A DNA stretch of 64,000 nucleotides, taken from contig NZ_CP043046.1 of assembly GCF_008119665.1 (NCBI RefSeq), forward strand, positions 6,014,001 through 6,078,000, given 5' to 3'. The notes beneath the pieces were generated by a model that was not told where the DNA came from, did no database searches, and was given only the letters and a program-made list of their open reading frames with translations. The position numbers and the translations under genes are program-made. Source of the stretch: Pigmentiphaga aceris (GTDB lineage: Bacteria; Pseudomonadota; Gammaproteobacteria; Burkholderiales; Burkholderiaceae_B). Positions 9,745-19,360 of this stretch are shown piece after piece; the first letter of the stretch is position 1; each line of letters opens with the position of its first letter.

Positions 9745-10569
9745 ATGCCAGAACTACCAGAAGTCGAAGTCACCAGGCGCGGCATTGCCCCCACAGTAGA
9801 AGGGGAAATTCTGCGCGAGCTGGTGGTACGTGAACACCGCTTCCGTTGGCCAGTTCCGGCTGAACTACCCGGCATTGTCGCCGGGCAGACGGTCCGCAAG
9901 GCGGATCGGCGCGGCAAATATCTGTTACTGGACATGGCATCGGGCACGATGATCGTGCACCTGGGCATGTCTGGCTCGCTCAGACATGTACGGGCGGACG
10001 ACCCACCCCGGACGCATGACCATGTGGACTGGATTTTCGATCGCGGCATCATCCGCATGCACGATCCGCGCAGGTTCGGTGCGGTGCTGTGGCACCCGGT
10101 GGCGCACGGTCCGATTCTCGAACACAAGCTGCTGGCCAACCTGGGCATCGAACCCTTCGACCCGCGTTTCGACGGCGAATGGCTGTATCGGTACACCCGT
10201 GGGCGAGCGCCCGCTATCAAGCAGGTGCTGCTGGCCGGGGACATCGTGGTGGGCGTGGGCAATATCTATGCGTCAGAAAGCCTGTTCCGGGCAGGCATTC
10301 ACCCGGTGACGCCCGCCGGGAAGATCAGCCGCATGCGCTATGACCGGCTGGCCGCTGCGGTTCGCCAGGTACTGGCCAGCGCCATCGAGTCGGGTGGCAG
10401 CACCCTGCGCGACTATGTCGGCGTGGGCGGCGAATCGGGATATTTCCAGCTGAACGCACAGGTTTACGACCGCGAAGGGCTGCCATGCCGCGTCTGCGCC
10501 ACGCCGATCCGGCGCATTGTGCAGGGGCAGCGCGCGACTTATTTCTGCCCACGCTGTCAGCGAAGCTGA
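9745..10569 (+). CDS. mutM: Formamidopyrimidine-DNA glycosylase
   Basis: Bifunctional base-excision repair glycosylase/AP lyase that removes 8-oxoguanine and FaPy. It has 274 residues. It starts MPELPEVEV, where Pro2 (the nucleophile after Met removal) and Glu3 are catalytic, so the ATG at 9745 is certain. It has the conserved RRGKYLLL lysine segment, the helix-two-turns-helix GVGNIYASE, and a C-terminal zinc finger C-x2-C-x16-C-x2-C. It is transcribed divergently from the TPR gene and followed by a strong terminator. The window also holds mutY, the partner enzyme of the GO repair system. Confidence 0.98.
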   Translation: MPELPEVEVTRRGIAPTVEGEILRELVVREHRFRWPVPAELPGIVAGQTVRKADRRGKYLLLDMASGTMIVHLGMSGSLRHVRADDPPRTHDHVDWIFDRGIIRMHDPRRFGAVLWHPVAHGPILEHKLLANLGIEPFDPRFDGEWLYRYTRGRAPAIKQVLLAGDIVVGVGNIYASESLFRAGIHPVTPAGKISRMRYDRLAAAVRQVLASAIESGGSTLRDYVGVGGESGYFQLNAQVYDREGLPCRVCATPIRRIVQGQRATYFCPRCQRS

Positions 10570-10583
10570 TCCAGGAAAAATCC

Positions 10584-10609
10584 AAACGGCCCGATCAGGG
10601 CCGTTTTTA
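10584..10609 (+). terminator. Intrinsic terminator of mutM
   Basis: AAACGGCCC/GGGCCGTTT forms a nine-pair stem around a five-base loop, followed by a T run. It starts 15 bases past the mutM stop. Confidence 0.9.
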
Positions 10610-10696
10610 TTTCCTCAAATTGAATGTATGTACTCACAAACCAGAGCATTCAGTCAGACGTGCCTGCCCTCCAGTCGTGCTCAAGACACACTCTCG

Positions 10697-10760
10697 TTGG
10701 TCGTAACCTTTGGTTATGTCTATAATTTCAGTAATTACTGAAAATTCAGCAATTAGTGTT
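10697..10760 (+). promoter_or_regulatory. Promoter with palindromic operator ahead of the cyd regulator
   Basis: A sigma-70 promoter is readable: TTGGTC at 10697-10702, an 18-base spacer, and a perfect TATAAT at 10721-10726. Directly after it, TTTCAGTAATTACTGAAA (10726-10743) is a perfect 18-bp palindrome covering the expected start site. A degenerate second copy, ATTCAGCAATTAGTGTT, follows at once (10744-10760; 13 of 17 positions agree). TAACC-TTT-GGTTA inside the spacer is another small dyad. Position and symmetry fit an operator for the regulator encoded next, giving autoregulation and control of the cyd operon. Confidence 0.7.
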
Positions 10761-10846
10761 GACTTGCATCACGTGGGTTCACCGGACCCATCGCACAGGC
10801 GGCACTCAGGCTGCCGTTTCCTGACCTTCATCAAATAGTTGTCGCC

Positions 10847-11443
10847 ATGCCCAACACCCTTCCGATCGCCGTCACGCCGCTCACGCCACAGATCGAGCGT
10901 TTTGTTCTTCATTTCGGCGAGATGGGCAGCCGGTGGGGCGTCAATCGCACGGTTGGTCAGATCTACGCGCTGCTGTTCATCTCTGAACGCGCGCTCAATG
11001 CCGACGAGATTTCCGAGCTGCTGGGGTTTTCGCGCTCGAACGTCAGCATGGGACTGAAAGAGCTTCAGTCCTGGCGCCTGGTGAAGATGGCGCACCAGCC
11101 GGGTGACCGCCGCGAATACTTCGGCACGCCGTCGGACGTGTGGGAAATCTTCCGCACCCTGGTCGAGGAAAAGCGCAAACGCGAGATCGATCCCACGCTG
11201 ACCATGCTGCGCGACGCGCTGCTGGAAAAGCCCAGCGACGACCAGGAACGTTATGCCCAGCAGCGCATGAGCGCGATGCTGGAGTTGATCGAGTTGAGCA
11301 CCACTTGGTTCGACGAGGTCCAGCGCATGTCGCCGGAGACCTTGGAGAGCCTGATGCGTCTTGGCTCACGTGTTCAGAAAGTCCTCGGCTTTGCCGACAA
11401 GCTGCGTTTCTCAGGAAAGAAAAATGACACTCCCGACGCTTGA
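10847..11443 (+). CDS. GbsR/MarR-type regulator of the cytochrome bd operon
   Basis: A 198-residue DNA-binding protein of the GbsR branch of the MarR superfamily. The winged helix covers about residues 15-100: MGSRWGVNRTVGQIYALL, then a recognition helix SELLGFSRSNVSMGLKEL and a wing RLVKMAHQPGDRREYF. The C-terminal half is helical and charged, fitting dimerisation. Its end overlaps the start of cydA by 20 bases, so it is cotranscribed with cydABX-cydDC and is probably their regulator. The palindrome on its own promoter suggests autoregulation. The ligand or signal is unknown; GbsR itself senses choline, but this context suggests a respiratory or redox cue. Confidence 0.85.
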   Translation: MPNTLPIAVTPLTPQIERFVLHFGEMGSRWGVNRTVGQIYALLFISERALNADEISELLGFSRSNVSMGLKELQSWRLVKMAHQPGDRREYFGTPSDVWEIFRTLVEEKRKREIDPTLTMLRDALLEKPSDDQERYAQQRMSAMLELIELSTTWFDEVQRMSPETLESLMRLGSRVQKVLGFADKLRFSGKKNDTPDA

Positions 11444-13031
11444 TGTCGTCGATCTTTCGCGGCTGCAATTTGCCGCGACGGCGCTGTATCACTTCATCTT
11501 CGTGCCCCTGACGCTGGGCCTGTCCTGGATCCTGGTGATCTGTGAGACGGTCTACGTGATGACCGGCCGCGAAATCTACAAAGACATGACCCGCTTCTGG
11601 GGCAAGCTTTTCGGCATCAATTTCGCGTTGGGTGTTGCCACTGGCATCACGATGGAATTCCAGTTCGGCACCAACTGGGCCTACTACTCGCATTACGTCG
11701 GCGACATCTTCGGCGTGCCGCTGGCCGTCGAAGCCCTGATGGCCTTCTTCCTGGAAGCCACCTTCGTGGGCCTGTTCTTCTTCGGCTGGGACCGCATGTC
11801 GAAGACCAAGCACCTGATGGTGACCTTCCTGGTGGCCTTGGGCTCGAACCTGTCGGCGCTGTGGATTCTGATCGCCAACGGCTGGATGCAGCACCCGGTG
11901 GGCGCGGAGTTCAACTTCGAGACCATGCGCATGGAACTGACCAGCATCGCGGATGTGATCTTCAATCCGGTGGCGCAGGTGAAGTTTGTGCACACGCTGG
12001 CTGCGGGTTATGTGGCGGCGTCGATGTTCGTGTTGGGCATTTCCGCCTGGTATCTGCTGAAGGCACGCGACACCTCGTTCGCGCTGCGTTCGTTTGCGGT
12101 CGCGGCGGGCTTCGGTCTGGCATCGACGCTGTCTGTGATCGTGCTGGGCGATGAGTCGGGTTACACGATTGGCGAATCGCAGAAGGTGAAGATGGCCGCC
12201 ATCGAAGCTGAATGGGAAACCCAGGAAGCCCCGGCATCCATCACCTTGTTCGGCATTCCGAACCAGGAAGAACAGCGCACCGATTACGCCATCAAAATGC
12301 CTTATCTGCTGGGCATGATCGCCACCCGCTCGCTGGACGGCGAAGTGATGGGCATTCGTGAGCTGAAGGAAGTCCACCGCGCCAACATTCTGGAAGGCAT
12401 GGAAGCCTACGGTGCGATGCAGAAGCTGCGCGCAGGCGATACCTCGCCCGCCTTGCGGGCCGAGTTCGACGAGCACAAGAAGAACCTGGGCTACGCGCTG
12501 CTGCTGAAGAAGTACACCGAGCACGTGACCGACGCCACGCCTGCACAGATTCAAAGCGCGGTGGACGATTCCATTCCGCGTGTGGCACCGCTCTTCTTTG
12601 CCTTCCGCATCATGGTTGGTCTGGGCTTCTTCTTCCTGCTGATGTTCGGTGCCGCGTTCTACCTGCTGGTCGCCAAGAAGCTGGCACCGCAGCGCTGGTT
12701 CCTGAAGCTGGCCACTTGGTCGATCCCCCTGCCCTTCATTGCGATCATGGCCGGCTGGATCGTGGCGGAATACGGTCGCCAGCCGTGGACGATTGCAGGC
12801 GTGTTGCCCACCTTCCTGTCAGTGTCTGACCTGAGCCTGTCGCAGGTGTGGTTCAGTCTGATCGGCCTGGTCGTGGTGTATGCCATTTTGCTGACGATCG
12901 AGATGTGGCTGATGGTGAAGTTCATCCGCCTGGGACCGGCCAGCCTGCATACCGGTCGTTATCACGGCGAGACGCCTGCCCCAGGAGATGAAGTGCTGCC
13001 CGCCGTCACCCCTCACCCCGCTATTTCCTGA
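11424..13031 (+). CDS. cydA: Cytochrome bd ubiquinol oxidase subunit I
   Basis: Quinol-oxidising, haem-binding subunit of the high-oxygen-affinity terminal oxidase in the inner membrane; 535 residues. The N-terminal [22 protein letters not shown] matches E. coli CydA, with His23 equivalent to haem b595 ligand H19. The following helices carry the usual [20 protein letters not shown] and [24 protein letters not shown]. The quinol-binding loop is of the long (E. coli) type. The ATG at 11424 has AGGAAAGA upstream and lies inside the end of the regulator gene. cydB follows 16 bases after the stop. Confidence 0.97.
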   Translation: MTLPTLDVVDLSRLQFAATALYHFIFVPLTLGLSWILVICETVYVMTGREIYKDMTRFWGKLFGINFALGVATGITMEFQFGTNWAYYSHYVGDIFGVPLAVEALMAFFLEATFVGLFFFGWDRMSKTKHLMVTFLVALGSNLSALWILIANGWMQHPVGAEFNFETMRMELTSIADVIFNPVAQVKFVHTLAAGYVAASMFVLGISAWYLLKARDTSFALRSFAVAAGFGLASTLSVIVLGDESGYTIGESQKVKMAAIEAEWETQEAPASITLFGIPNQEEQRTDYAIKMPYLLGMIATRSLDGEVMGIRELKEVHRANILEGMEAYGAMQKLRAGDTSPALRAEFDEHKKNLGYALLLKKYTEHVTDATPAQIQSAVDDSIPRVAPLFFAFRIMVGLGFFFLLMFGAAFYLLVAKKLAPQRWFLKLATWSIPLPFIAIMAGWIVAEYGRQPWTIAGVLPTFLSVSDLSLSQVWFSLIGLVVVYAILLTIEMWLMVKFIRLGPASLHTGRYHGETPAPGDEVLPAVTPHPAIS

Positions 13032-13047
13032 TCACAGGGGACACACC

Positions 13048-14184
13048 ATGTTCGACTACGAAACCCTGAAGATCATCTGGTGGGTACTGATGGTCACCCT
13101 GATGCTCGGCTTTGCGCTGACCGGCGGCTTCGACCTGGGCGTGGCCACGCTGCTGCCCTGGGTGGGGCGCACCGACGACGAGCGCCGGGTTGCCATCGGC
13201 ACCATTCACGCCACCTGGGAAGGCAATCAGACTTGGTTGATCACCTTTGGCGGCGCATTGTTCGCGGCCTGGCCGCTGGTCTATGCAGCCGGATTTTCCG
13301 TGCTGTACATCGCGCTGATCTTCACGCTGTTTGCGCTGTTCCTGCGGCCGCTGGGCTTTGACTATCGCGACAAGCTGAAGTCGCCGCGCTGGCGCAACAA
13401 CTGGGACTGGGGCCTGTTCGTGGGCGGCGCGTTCCCGGCACTGGTGTTCGGTGTGGCGATTGGCAATCTGTTCCTGGGCCTGCCCTTCACCTTCAATGCC
13501 GATATGCGCATCAGCTACCAGGGCGGCTTCTTTGGTCTGTTCAGCCCGTTTGGCGTGTTCTGCGGTGTGCTGGGTCTGGCGATGCTGGCCCTGCATGGCG
13601 CGGCCTGGATTCACCTGCGCACCGATGAAATTGTGCAGTCGCGTGCACGTCGCGCCACCATCGTGTTGGGTGTGGTCGTGGCCCTGCTGTTTGCGCTCGG
13701 TGGCTGGTGGATGCAACACATCCCCGGGCTGCGTGTGGACACCATCGGTGACCTCAATCGTGCGCTGACGCCGTTCTCGAAAACCGTCAGTGCCGCACCG
13801 GGCGCATGGCTGGACAACATGCACAACTGGAAGTGGGTGTGGCTGGCCCCGGTGGCAGGTATTGCCGGTGCACTGCTTGCCGCCTTGGGTGCCGCGCGTC
13901 GTTCGGGCTGGACCGGCCTGGCCGGCAGCAGCCTGGCGGTCACCGGCATCATCGTCACGGCAGGTCTGGCGCTCTTCCCCTTCGTGTTGCCCTCTTCCAG
14001 CAGCCCGGTGTCCAGCCTGACGGCCTGGGATGCCGTGTCGAGCCAGAAGACGCTGGGCATCATGTTGATGGTGGTTGTGGTCATGCTGCCGATCATTGCG
14101 CTGTATACCGCGTGGGCGTATCGCATCATGCGCGGCACCATCACGCTGGCCCATGTGCGCGACGAAGATCGCGCGGCGTATTGA
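13048..14184 (+). CDS. cydB: Cytochrome bd ubiquinol oxidase subunit II
   Basis: Second membrane subunit of the bd oxidase, 378 residues and about eight transmembrane helices. [18 protein letters not shown] at the start and [20 protein letters not shown] further in are closely CydB-like; the tryptophan/acidic region lies on the haem-binding interface. The start is fixed by GGGGACACACC before ATG 13048. It is followed 31 bases later by cydX, completing the oxidase. Confidence 0.97.
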   Translation: MFDYETLKIIWWVLMVTLMLGFALTGGFDLGVATLLPWVGRTDDERRVAIGTIHATWEGNQTWLITFGGALFAAWPLVYAAGFSVLYIALIFTLFALFLRPLGFDYRDKLKSPRWRNNWDWGLFVGGAFPALVFGVAIGNLFLGLPFTFNADMRISYQGGFFGLFSPFGVFCGVLGLAMLALHGAAWIHLRTDEIVQSRARRATIVLGVVVALLFALGGWWMQHIPGLRVDTIGDLNRALTPFSKTVSAAPGAWLDNMHNWKWVWLAPVAGIAGALLAALGAARRSGWTGLAGSSLAVTGIIVTAGLALFPFVLPSSSSPVSSLTAWDAVSSQKTLGIMLMVVVVMLPIIALYTAWAYRIMRGTITLAHVRDEDRAAY

Positions 14185-14215
14185 ACCTCGTCTACAGAAT
14201 TCAGGAGAAAACACG

Positions 14216-14374
14216 ATGTGGTATTTCACATGGCTGCTGGGCCTGGGACTGGCCCTGGGCTTCGGCGTGATCAACGTGATGTGGCTGGAAAGCAATTACG
14301 CCTTCGGCCGTCGTCAGGAAGAAATCACGCGCAAGCGTTTTGAAGATTTCCGCAGCGATCGCGACCGTCGATGA
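14216..14374 (+). CDS. cydX: Cytochrome bd small subunit CydX
   Basis: A 52-residue single-span membrane peptide starting MWYFTWLLGLGLALGFGVIN, the CydX/YbgT pattern, followed by a charged cytosolic tail (GRRQEEITRKRFEDFRSDRDRR). In E. coli CydX stabilises the haems of the bd oxidase. AGGAGAAAACACG precedes the ATG. Its stop overlaps the cydD start as ATGA. The tail is longer than that of E. coli CydX (37 residues). Confidence 0.93.
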   Translation: MWYFTWLLGLGLALGFGVINVMWLESNYAFGRRQEEITRKRFEDFRSDRDRR

Positions 14375-16518
14375 GTTCAACGGCGGAACACGATCCTGCC
14401 CGCGCCGCGATGTCACCAGCGCAGGCCGCCTGGCTGAAAACGCTGGTGGCGCAGGCGCGTGGTCCGCTGCGCCGCGCCAGTGCCGCACCGGTGATTGGCG
14501 GCGCGTTGCTGATTGCACAAGCGTGGTTGCTGGCGCGGGTGATTGAACGTGCCGTGGTAAATGGTGCGGACTTGGCAACGCTGGCACCGTGGTTGTTTGG
14601 TATTGCGGGGCTGGTGCTGGTGCGTGCATTGATTACCCGCTGGGGTGACATTGCCGGCGCGCATGCTGCCGAGGGCATCAAGCGTGCACTGCGCGATGCC
14701 TTGTTTGCCCAGCAATTGGCACGACCGCCGCAGTGGTCACGCCAGGCGTCGTCGGGAGAGCTTGCGGCCAGCATGGTCGATCAGGTCGATGCACTGGAAG
14801 GCTATGTTGCGCGTTACTTGCCGGCGCGCAATGCGGTGGCGATTCTGCCGCTGGCCTTCTGTGCATTCCTGATGCCGGTGGACTGGGTGGTGGGTTTGCT
14901 GCTGCTGATCACCGCGCCGCTGATTCCCCTGTTCATGGCCCTGGTTGGCTGGGGCGCACAGTCTGCCAGCCAGCGTCACATGCAGGCGATTGCGCGCTTG
15001 TCCGGCATTTTTGCCGACCGGCTGCGCGGGCTAACGACGCTGCGTTTATATGGCCGTGCGCAGGCCGAAGCCGATACGGTGACGCAAGCCAGCGAAGACC
15101 TGCGCAAGCGCACCATGTCGGTGTTGCGCATTGCGTTTCTGTCTTCTGCGGTGCTGGAATTTTTTGCTGCGCTGGGTGTTGCCGGCGTGGCTTTGTATGT
15201 GGGCCTGAGTTACCTGGACATGATTGCGGTGCCGGGCACCAAGATGGCCTTGCAGGCAGGTTTGTTCTGCTTGCTGATGGCTCCCGAGGTCTATCAACCG
15301 CTGCGCCAGTTTGCGGCGCATTATCACGATGGTGAAGCCGCGAAGGCGGCGGTGACGGTGATTGCGCAGACCTTTGATGATTTGCCGGATGTGGGGGTAT
15401 CGAAGGCAGGACAGCTCGATACCGCTGCGCCGAGCCAGGCATCCACGCACAGGGCAGTGTTGAGGAGCGCAGATGCTGCGGCAACGTCGATCAAACATAC
15501 TGAGCCGACCAGCCATCAACGCGCGAATACGCTGAATGTGGCGGGTAGTCGTGGGCTGTCGGTTCATCGAGCGGCATCGCTTGAAGTCCGTGGACTGGAC
15601 ATCGTTCGACTGGCGCGAAGCGCACTCGAACACGCACAGGCGGGGCTGCCGCAACAGGGCGCGTCGTCCGCGCCCCAGGCTACGCACGATGCGCAATCCG
15701 GTCATCACACCGAACTGGTTCTGCAGGACCTGCGCTTTGCCATCGGGGCGGGTGAGCATGTTGCGCTGGTGGGTGAAAGCGGTGCGGGCAAATCGACTTT
15801 GATCGAAGCGCTGGCGGGGCTGGGCAGCAGCCCGACGCGCATTTTGCTGGATGGCATTGCGCTGGCTGATTGGAAGAACGGCCCGCTGCGTCAGCGCATC
15901 GCTTGCCTGGGCCAACGCGCGCACCTGTTCCACGGCAGCATTGCAGACAACATCCGGCTGGGTCGGCGTGACGCGACAGATGAAGACGTGTTGACTGCCG
16001 CCCGGCTGGCTTGTGTCACCGACTTTGCTGACCGCTTGCCTGCCGGACTGAACACCCAGATCGGCACGCGCGGTCACGGCTTGTCGGGTGGGGAACGCCA
16101 GCGCGTTGCGCTGGCGCGAATTTTTTTGCGCGACCCTGGTTTGATTTTGCTGGACGAGCCTACGGCCTCGCTTGATGCCGAGACGGAAGCACGCGTGCTG
16201 GACGCAATCATCGACTTTGCCCAAGGCCGCACGTTGCTGGTGGCCACGCATTCCGATGCGGTCGCGCAGCGTATGGGGCGCATGCTGAAAATTGCAGGCA
16301 ATCGGGTGCATGCCGTCGCGAATGCTGAAGCGCGGGCCGAACCTCAGCATTCGTCTCTGGGCACGCAGGCAGCACGCATGGACCTGCCGCCCAACGATTC
16401 GCCCGACGCACTGGGCACACGTGTTGGCGACCGCCGCACAGCCGCGCTGGCCGACGCGACGAACCAGCCGCATCACACACATGCCCTGCACCCATCACGC
16501 ACCGGAGCCGCGACATGA
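14371..16518 (+). CDS. cydD: Cysteine/glutathione ABC exporter subunit CydD, enlarged
   Basis: Half-transporter of the CydDC heterodimer needed for bd oxidase assembly; exports reduced thiols or handles haem at the inner membrane. The N-terminal membrane domain covers residues 40-335. The nucleotide-binding domain has Walker A GESGAGKST (468-476), signature LSGGE (571-575) and Walker B LILLDEP (591-597). At 715 residues it is well over the usual 560-590. About 105 residues of Ala/Ser/Gln/His-rich sequence (341-446) are inserted in and around the first strand of the ATPase domain, and a polar tail of about 65 residues follows. All ATPase motifs are intact. It overlaps both cydX and cydC by four bases. 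Confidence 0.93.
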   Translation: MSSTAEHDPARAAMSPAQAAWLKTLVAQARGPLRRASAAPVIGGALLIAQAWLLARVIERAVVNGADLATLAPWLFGIAGLVLVRALITRWGDIAGAHAAEGIKRALRDALFAQQLARPPQWSRQASSGELAASMVDQVDALEGYVARYLPARNAVAILPLAFCAFLMPVDWVVGLLLLITAPLIPLFMALVGWGAQSASQRHMQAIARLSGIFADRLRGLTTLRLYGRAQAEADTVTQASEDLRKRTMSVLRIAFLSSAVLEFFAALGVAGVALYVGLSYLDMIAVPGTKMALQAGLFCLLMAPEVYQPLRQFAAHYHDGEAAKAAVTVIAQTFDDLPDVGVSKAGQLDTAAPSQASTHRAVLRSADAAATSIKHTEPTSHQRANTLNVAGSRGLSVHRAASLEVRGLDIVRLARSALEHAQAGLPQQGASSAPQATHDAQSGHHTELVLQDLRFAIGAGEHVALVGESGAGKSTLIEALAGLGSSPTRILLDGIALADWKNGPLRQRIACLGQRAHLFHGSIADNIRLGRRDATDEDVLTAARLACVTDFADRLPAGLNTQIGTRGHGLSGGERQRVALARIFLRDPGLILLDEPTASLDAETEARVLDAIIDFAQGRTLLVATHSDAVAQRMGRMLKIAGNRVHAVANAEARAEPQHSSLGTQAARMDLPPNDSPDALGTRVGDRRTAALADATNQPHHTHALHPSRTGAAT

Positions 16519-18152
16519 CTGCCTTGTTCAGCCTGCTGCCGCACTTTCGCCGTCGTGCTTGGGGACTGGGCTTTGCACTGGCGCTGGCCGTGCTGACGCT
16601 GATGGCGGGCGTGGCCTTGCTTGGCGTGTCGGGCTGGTTTCTGACCAGCGCCTTTCTGGCCAGCAGTCTTGCCCCCTTCAATCTGTTCGGCCCCTCGGCC
16701 AGCATTCGTGCGCTGTCGATGCTGCGCATTGGCGCACGTTACGGCGAACGCGTCAGCGGTCACGAAGCCACCTTGCGCCTGCTGTCAGACCTGCGTCGCT
16801 GGCTGTTCCTGCGCATGATTCCGCTTGGCCCGGAACGCCTGGGGCGATTGCGCGGTGGTGACCTGGTGGCGCGGCTGACTGCCGATGTGGATGCACTGGA
16901 CACCGTATTCCTGTTTGCGTTTGCGCCGATTGCCACTGCGCTGATCGGCGGTTCGGTGCTGGCCGTCGTGTTCCACATGGCCTTGCCGCCTGCGGCCTGG
17001 ATCATGGGCATTGCCTTGCTGCTGGCCGCACTCGGCGTGCCGATCTGGCTAGTGCGCCGCAGCCGTCGCCCGGGTGAAGCCGTGGCCCAGACCAGCGGTG
17101 ACTTGCGCGCGGCGGTGCTGGACGGCGTGGAAGGCCATGCAGACCTGATCGCCTTCGATGCGGTGGACACTGCACAAGCGCAGTTTGAACACGCCGCGCG
17201 TGATGCAGGCACGGCACGATTGCGACTGGCACGAGCTGCTGCCGATGGCCAGGCTTGCGTACAGGCGCTGGCAGGTTTGTCGGCAATCGGGGTACTGGCA
17301 GTCGGCCTGATTGCGCTGCGTGCCGGCACCTTGTCGGCCCCCTGGATGGTGGGCATGGTACTGGCCACGCTGGCGATTTTTGAGGTGGTCGGCCCCATCA
17401 TGCGCGGTTCCACGCGATTGAGCGTAGCGGCCGCTGCTGCCACCCGCATCGACGCGCTGACCAGCGGCCCGGGCGGACCTGCCGACCCCGCTGTGCCGCG
17501 CCAGGTATCTGCCCAGGGCACGCTGATGTTCGATGACGTGCGCTACGGCTACGACGCAGCACGCCCGGTGCTCGACGGCTTCTCGCTGCGCATCGATACC
17601 GGCGAGCGCGTGGCGCTGGTTGGCCCAAGCGGCGCGGGCAAATCCACCGTGCTGCAATTGCTGCTGCGTCTGAACGATGTGCAAGGCGGCGCAATCAGCT
17701 TCGACGGCGTAGACATTCGCGACATGGCACAGGCCGACTGGCATCGCCATGTGGCCTTGCTGTCGCAAGACGCGCCCGTGTTCCTGGGCACCATCCGCGA
17801 CAACCTGCGCATTGGTGATCCCCAGGCCGACGATGCACGCTGCCTGCGCATGCTGGACCACGCTCGCCTGGGCGACTTCGTACGCAGCCTGCCGCGTGGC
17901 CTGGATACCTGGCTGGGCGAAGCGGGCAGCACGCTGTCAGCCGGTCAGGCGCGCCGTCTGTGCCTGGCGCGTGCGCTGTTGTCACCCGCGCAATTGATCG
18001 TGCTGGACGAACCCACTACCGGCTTGGATCGTGACAATGAACTGGCGTTCTTCCAGGACATTGTGCACGCCACCCAGGGCCGCACGGTACTGCTGGTGAC
18101 ACATGCGCAGTTGCCAGCGGGCACGGTGGATCGGGTGGTGCAGCTGGGCTGA
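16515..18152 (+). CDS. cydC: Cysteine/glutathione ABC exporter subunit CydC
   Basis: Partner half-transporter of CydD, 545 residues, the normal length. The membrane domain (about 15-310) begins with LLPHFRRRAWGLGFALALAV and holds GVSGWFLTSAFLA, typical of CydC. The ATPase domain carries Walker A GPSGAGKST, Q-loop LLSQDAPVF, signature LSAGQ and Walker B LIVLDEP. The ATGA overlap with cydD supports stoichiometric synthesis. It is the last gene of the cyd operon; mutY begins 31 bases later and may be transcribed with it. Confidence 0.95.
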   Translation: MTALFSLLPHFRRRAWGLGFALALAVLTLMAGVALLGVSGWFLTSAFLASSLAPFNLFGPSASIRALSMLRIGARYGERVSGHEATLRLLSDLRRWLFLRMIPLGPERLGRLRGGDLVARLTADVDALDTVFLFAFAPIATALIGGSVLAVVFHMALPPAAWIMGIALLLAALGVPIWLVRRSRRPGEAVAQTSGDLRAAVLDGVEGHADLIAFDAVDTAQAQFEHAARDAGTARLRLARAAADGQACVQALAGLSAIGVLAVGLIALRAGTLSAPWMVGMVLATLAIFEVVGPIMRGSTRLSVAAAAATRIDALTSGPGGPADPAVPRQVSAQGTLMFDDVRYGYDAARPVLDGFSLRIDTGERVALVGPSGAGKSTVLQLLLRLNDVQGGAISFDGVDIRDMAQADWHRHVALLSQDAPVFLGTIRDNLRIGDPQADDARCLRMLDHARLGDFVRSLPRGLDTWLGEAGSTLSAGQARRLCLARALLSPAQLIVLDEPTTGLDRDNELAFFQDIVHATQGRTVLLVTHAQLPAGTVDRVVQLG

Positions 18153-18183
18153 GGCATACCCGGCCGCCGGTTATGCTCTCGCC

Positions 18184-19344
18184 ATGAATGAGCCAATTTT
18201 GTCCGCCACGGACACGCTGAACACCGCATCGGACAACGCCTTGCCCGATGCGGCATCCTGTCCGCCCGCGGCGGCGACGCGCGGGTTTGCCGAACGTGTG
18301 GTCACCTGGCAGCGCCAGCATGGCCGCCATGCCTTGCCCTGGCAGAACACCCACGATCCTTATCGGATCTGGCTGTCGGAAATCATGCTGCAGCAGACCC
18401 AGGTTGCCACCGTGATGCCGTATTACGCGCGCTTCCTGGAACGCTTCCCCACTGTGGCTGACCTGGCCGCCGCACCTCAAGCGGTGGTGATGGAGCTGTG
18501 GGCCGGACTGGGCTACTACGCCCGTGCGCGCAACCTGCACGCGTGTGCGCAGCAGGTGGTGGAAAAATGGGGCGGCAAGTTTCCGCCTACTGCTGAAGAC
18601 ATCCAGACACTGCCCGGCATTGGCCGATCCACCGCTGCGGCCATTGCGGCCTTTGCGTATGGTGAGCGCAGCCCGATTCTGGATGGCAACGTCAAACGGG
18701 TTTTCGCGCGCCATTTCGGCATTCACGGCGATCCGACTACCCGCGCAGTCGAACTGCGCATGTGGGACTACGCAGAAAAAGCCCTGCCCCCTATCGGCCC
18801 TGATACACCAGACGCCATGCGTTCGTATACCCAGGGGCTGATGGACCTGGGCGCGACCATCTGCAAACGCGGCGACCCGGACTGCGGCGTGTGCCCGGTG
18901 CGTGCCACCTGCGTGGCCCTGCGAGAAGCGCGCCAGCACGAGCTGCCTACCGCGCGCATTCGCAAGGCGATTCCCGAACGCAGCATTGGCATGTTGATCG
19001 TTGAACACGAAGGCCGGGTGCTGCTGCCCCGCCGCCCGGCCACGGGCATCTGGGGCGGCTTGCTGAGCCTGCCGGAATTCGACGGTGAAGAACCCGGCAC
19101 CGCGCTGGCAACGTTTGGTCTGCCGGCCGATGCCATCGTGCGCATCGACCGCCTGGCGCTGCTGTCGCACACCTTCACGCACTTCAAGCTGCACATCACG
19201 CCCTGGCATATTCGAAGCCAGTCGGCAGGGTCGCTGAATACGGATGATTGGCTGGCTATCGATGCGCTGCCAAGCGCGGCCTTGCCTGCACCGGTGCGCA
19301 AGCTGATCGATGCGCTGTACGGGCAAGACGACCTGCTGCGCTAG
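18184..19344 (+). CDS. mutY: Adenine DNA glycosylase
   Basis: Removes adenine mispaired with 8-oxoguanine; partner of MutM. It has 386 residues. Catalytic Glu66 lies in WLSEIMLQQTQV, the helix-hairpin-helix is LPGIGRSTAAAI (143-154), and Asp167 follows in ILDGNVKRVF. The 4Fe-4S cluster ligands are C227, C234, C237 and C243 (C-x6-C-x2-C-x5-C). The C-terminal NUDIX-like domain recognises 8-oxoG. The ATG at 18184 was chosen because residues before it run into the end of cydC; some 30 residues of poorly conserved leader remain. Confidence 0.97.
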   Translation: MNEPILSATDTLNTASDNALPDAASCPPAAATRGFAERVVTWQRQHGRHALPWQNTHDPYRIWLSEIMLQQTQVATVMPYYARFLERFPTVADLAAAPQAVVMELWAGLGYYARARNLHACAQQVVEKWGGKFPPTAEDIQTLPGIGRSTAAAIAAFAYGERSPILDGNVKRVFARHFGIHGDPTTRAVELRMWDYAEKALPPIGPDTPDAMRSYTQGLMDLGATICKRGDPDCGVCPVRATCVALREARQHELPTARIRKAIPERSIGMLIVEHEGRVLLPRRPATGIWGGLLSLPEFDGEEPGTALATFGLPADAIVRIDRLALLSHTFTHFKLHITPWHIRSQSAGSLNTDDWLAIDALPSAALPAPVRKLIDALYGQDDLLR

Positions 19345-19360
19345 AAATGACCAAGCGTCA

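Noticed and set aside
7863..9833. A 656-codon plus-strand open frame
   Set aside because: It mirrors the TPR gene on the opposite strand; its translation is His/Gln/Arg-rich without domains, as expected from a high-GC shadow.
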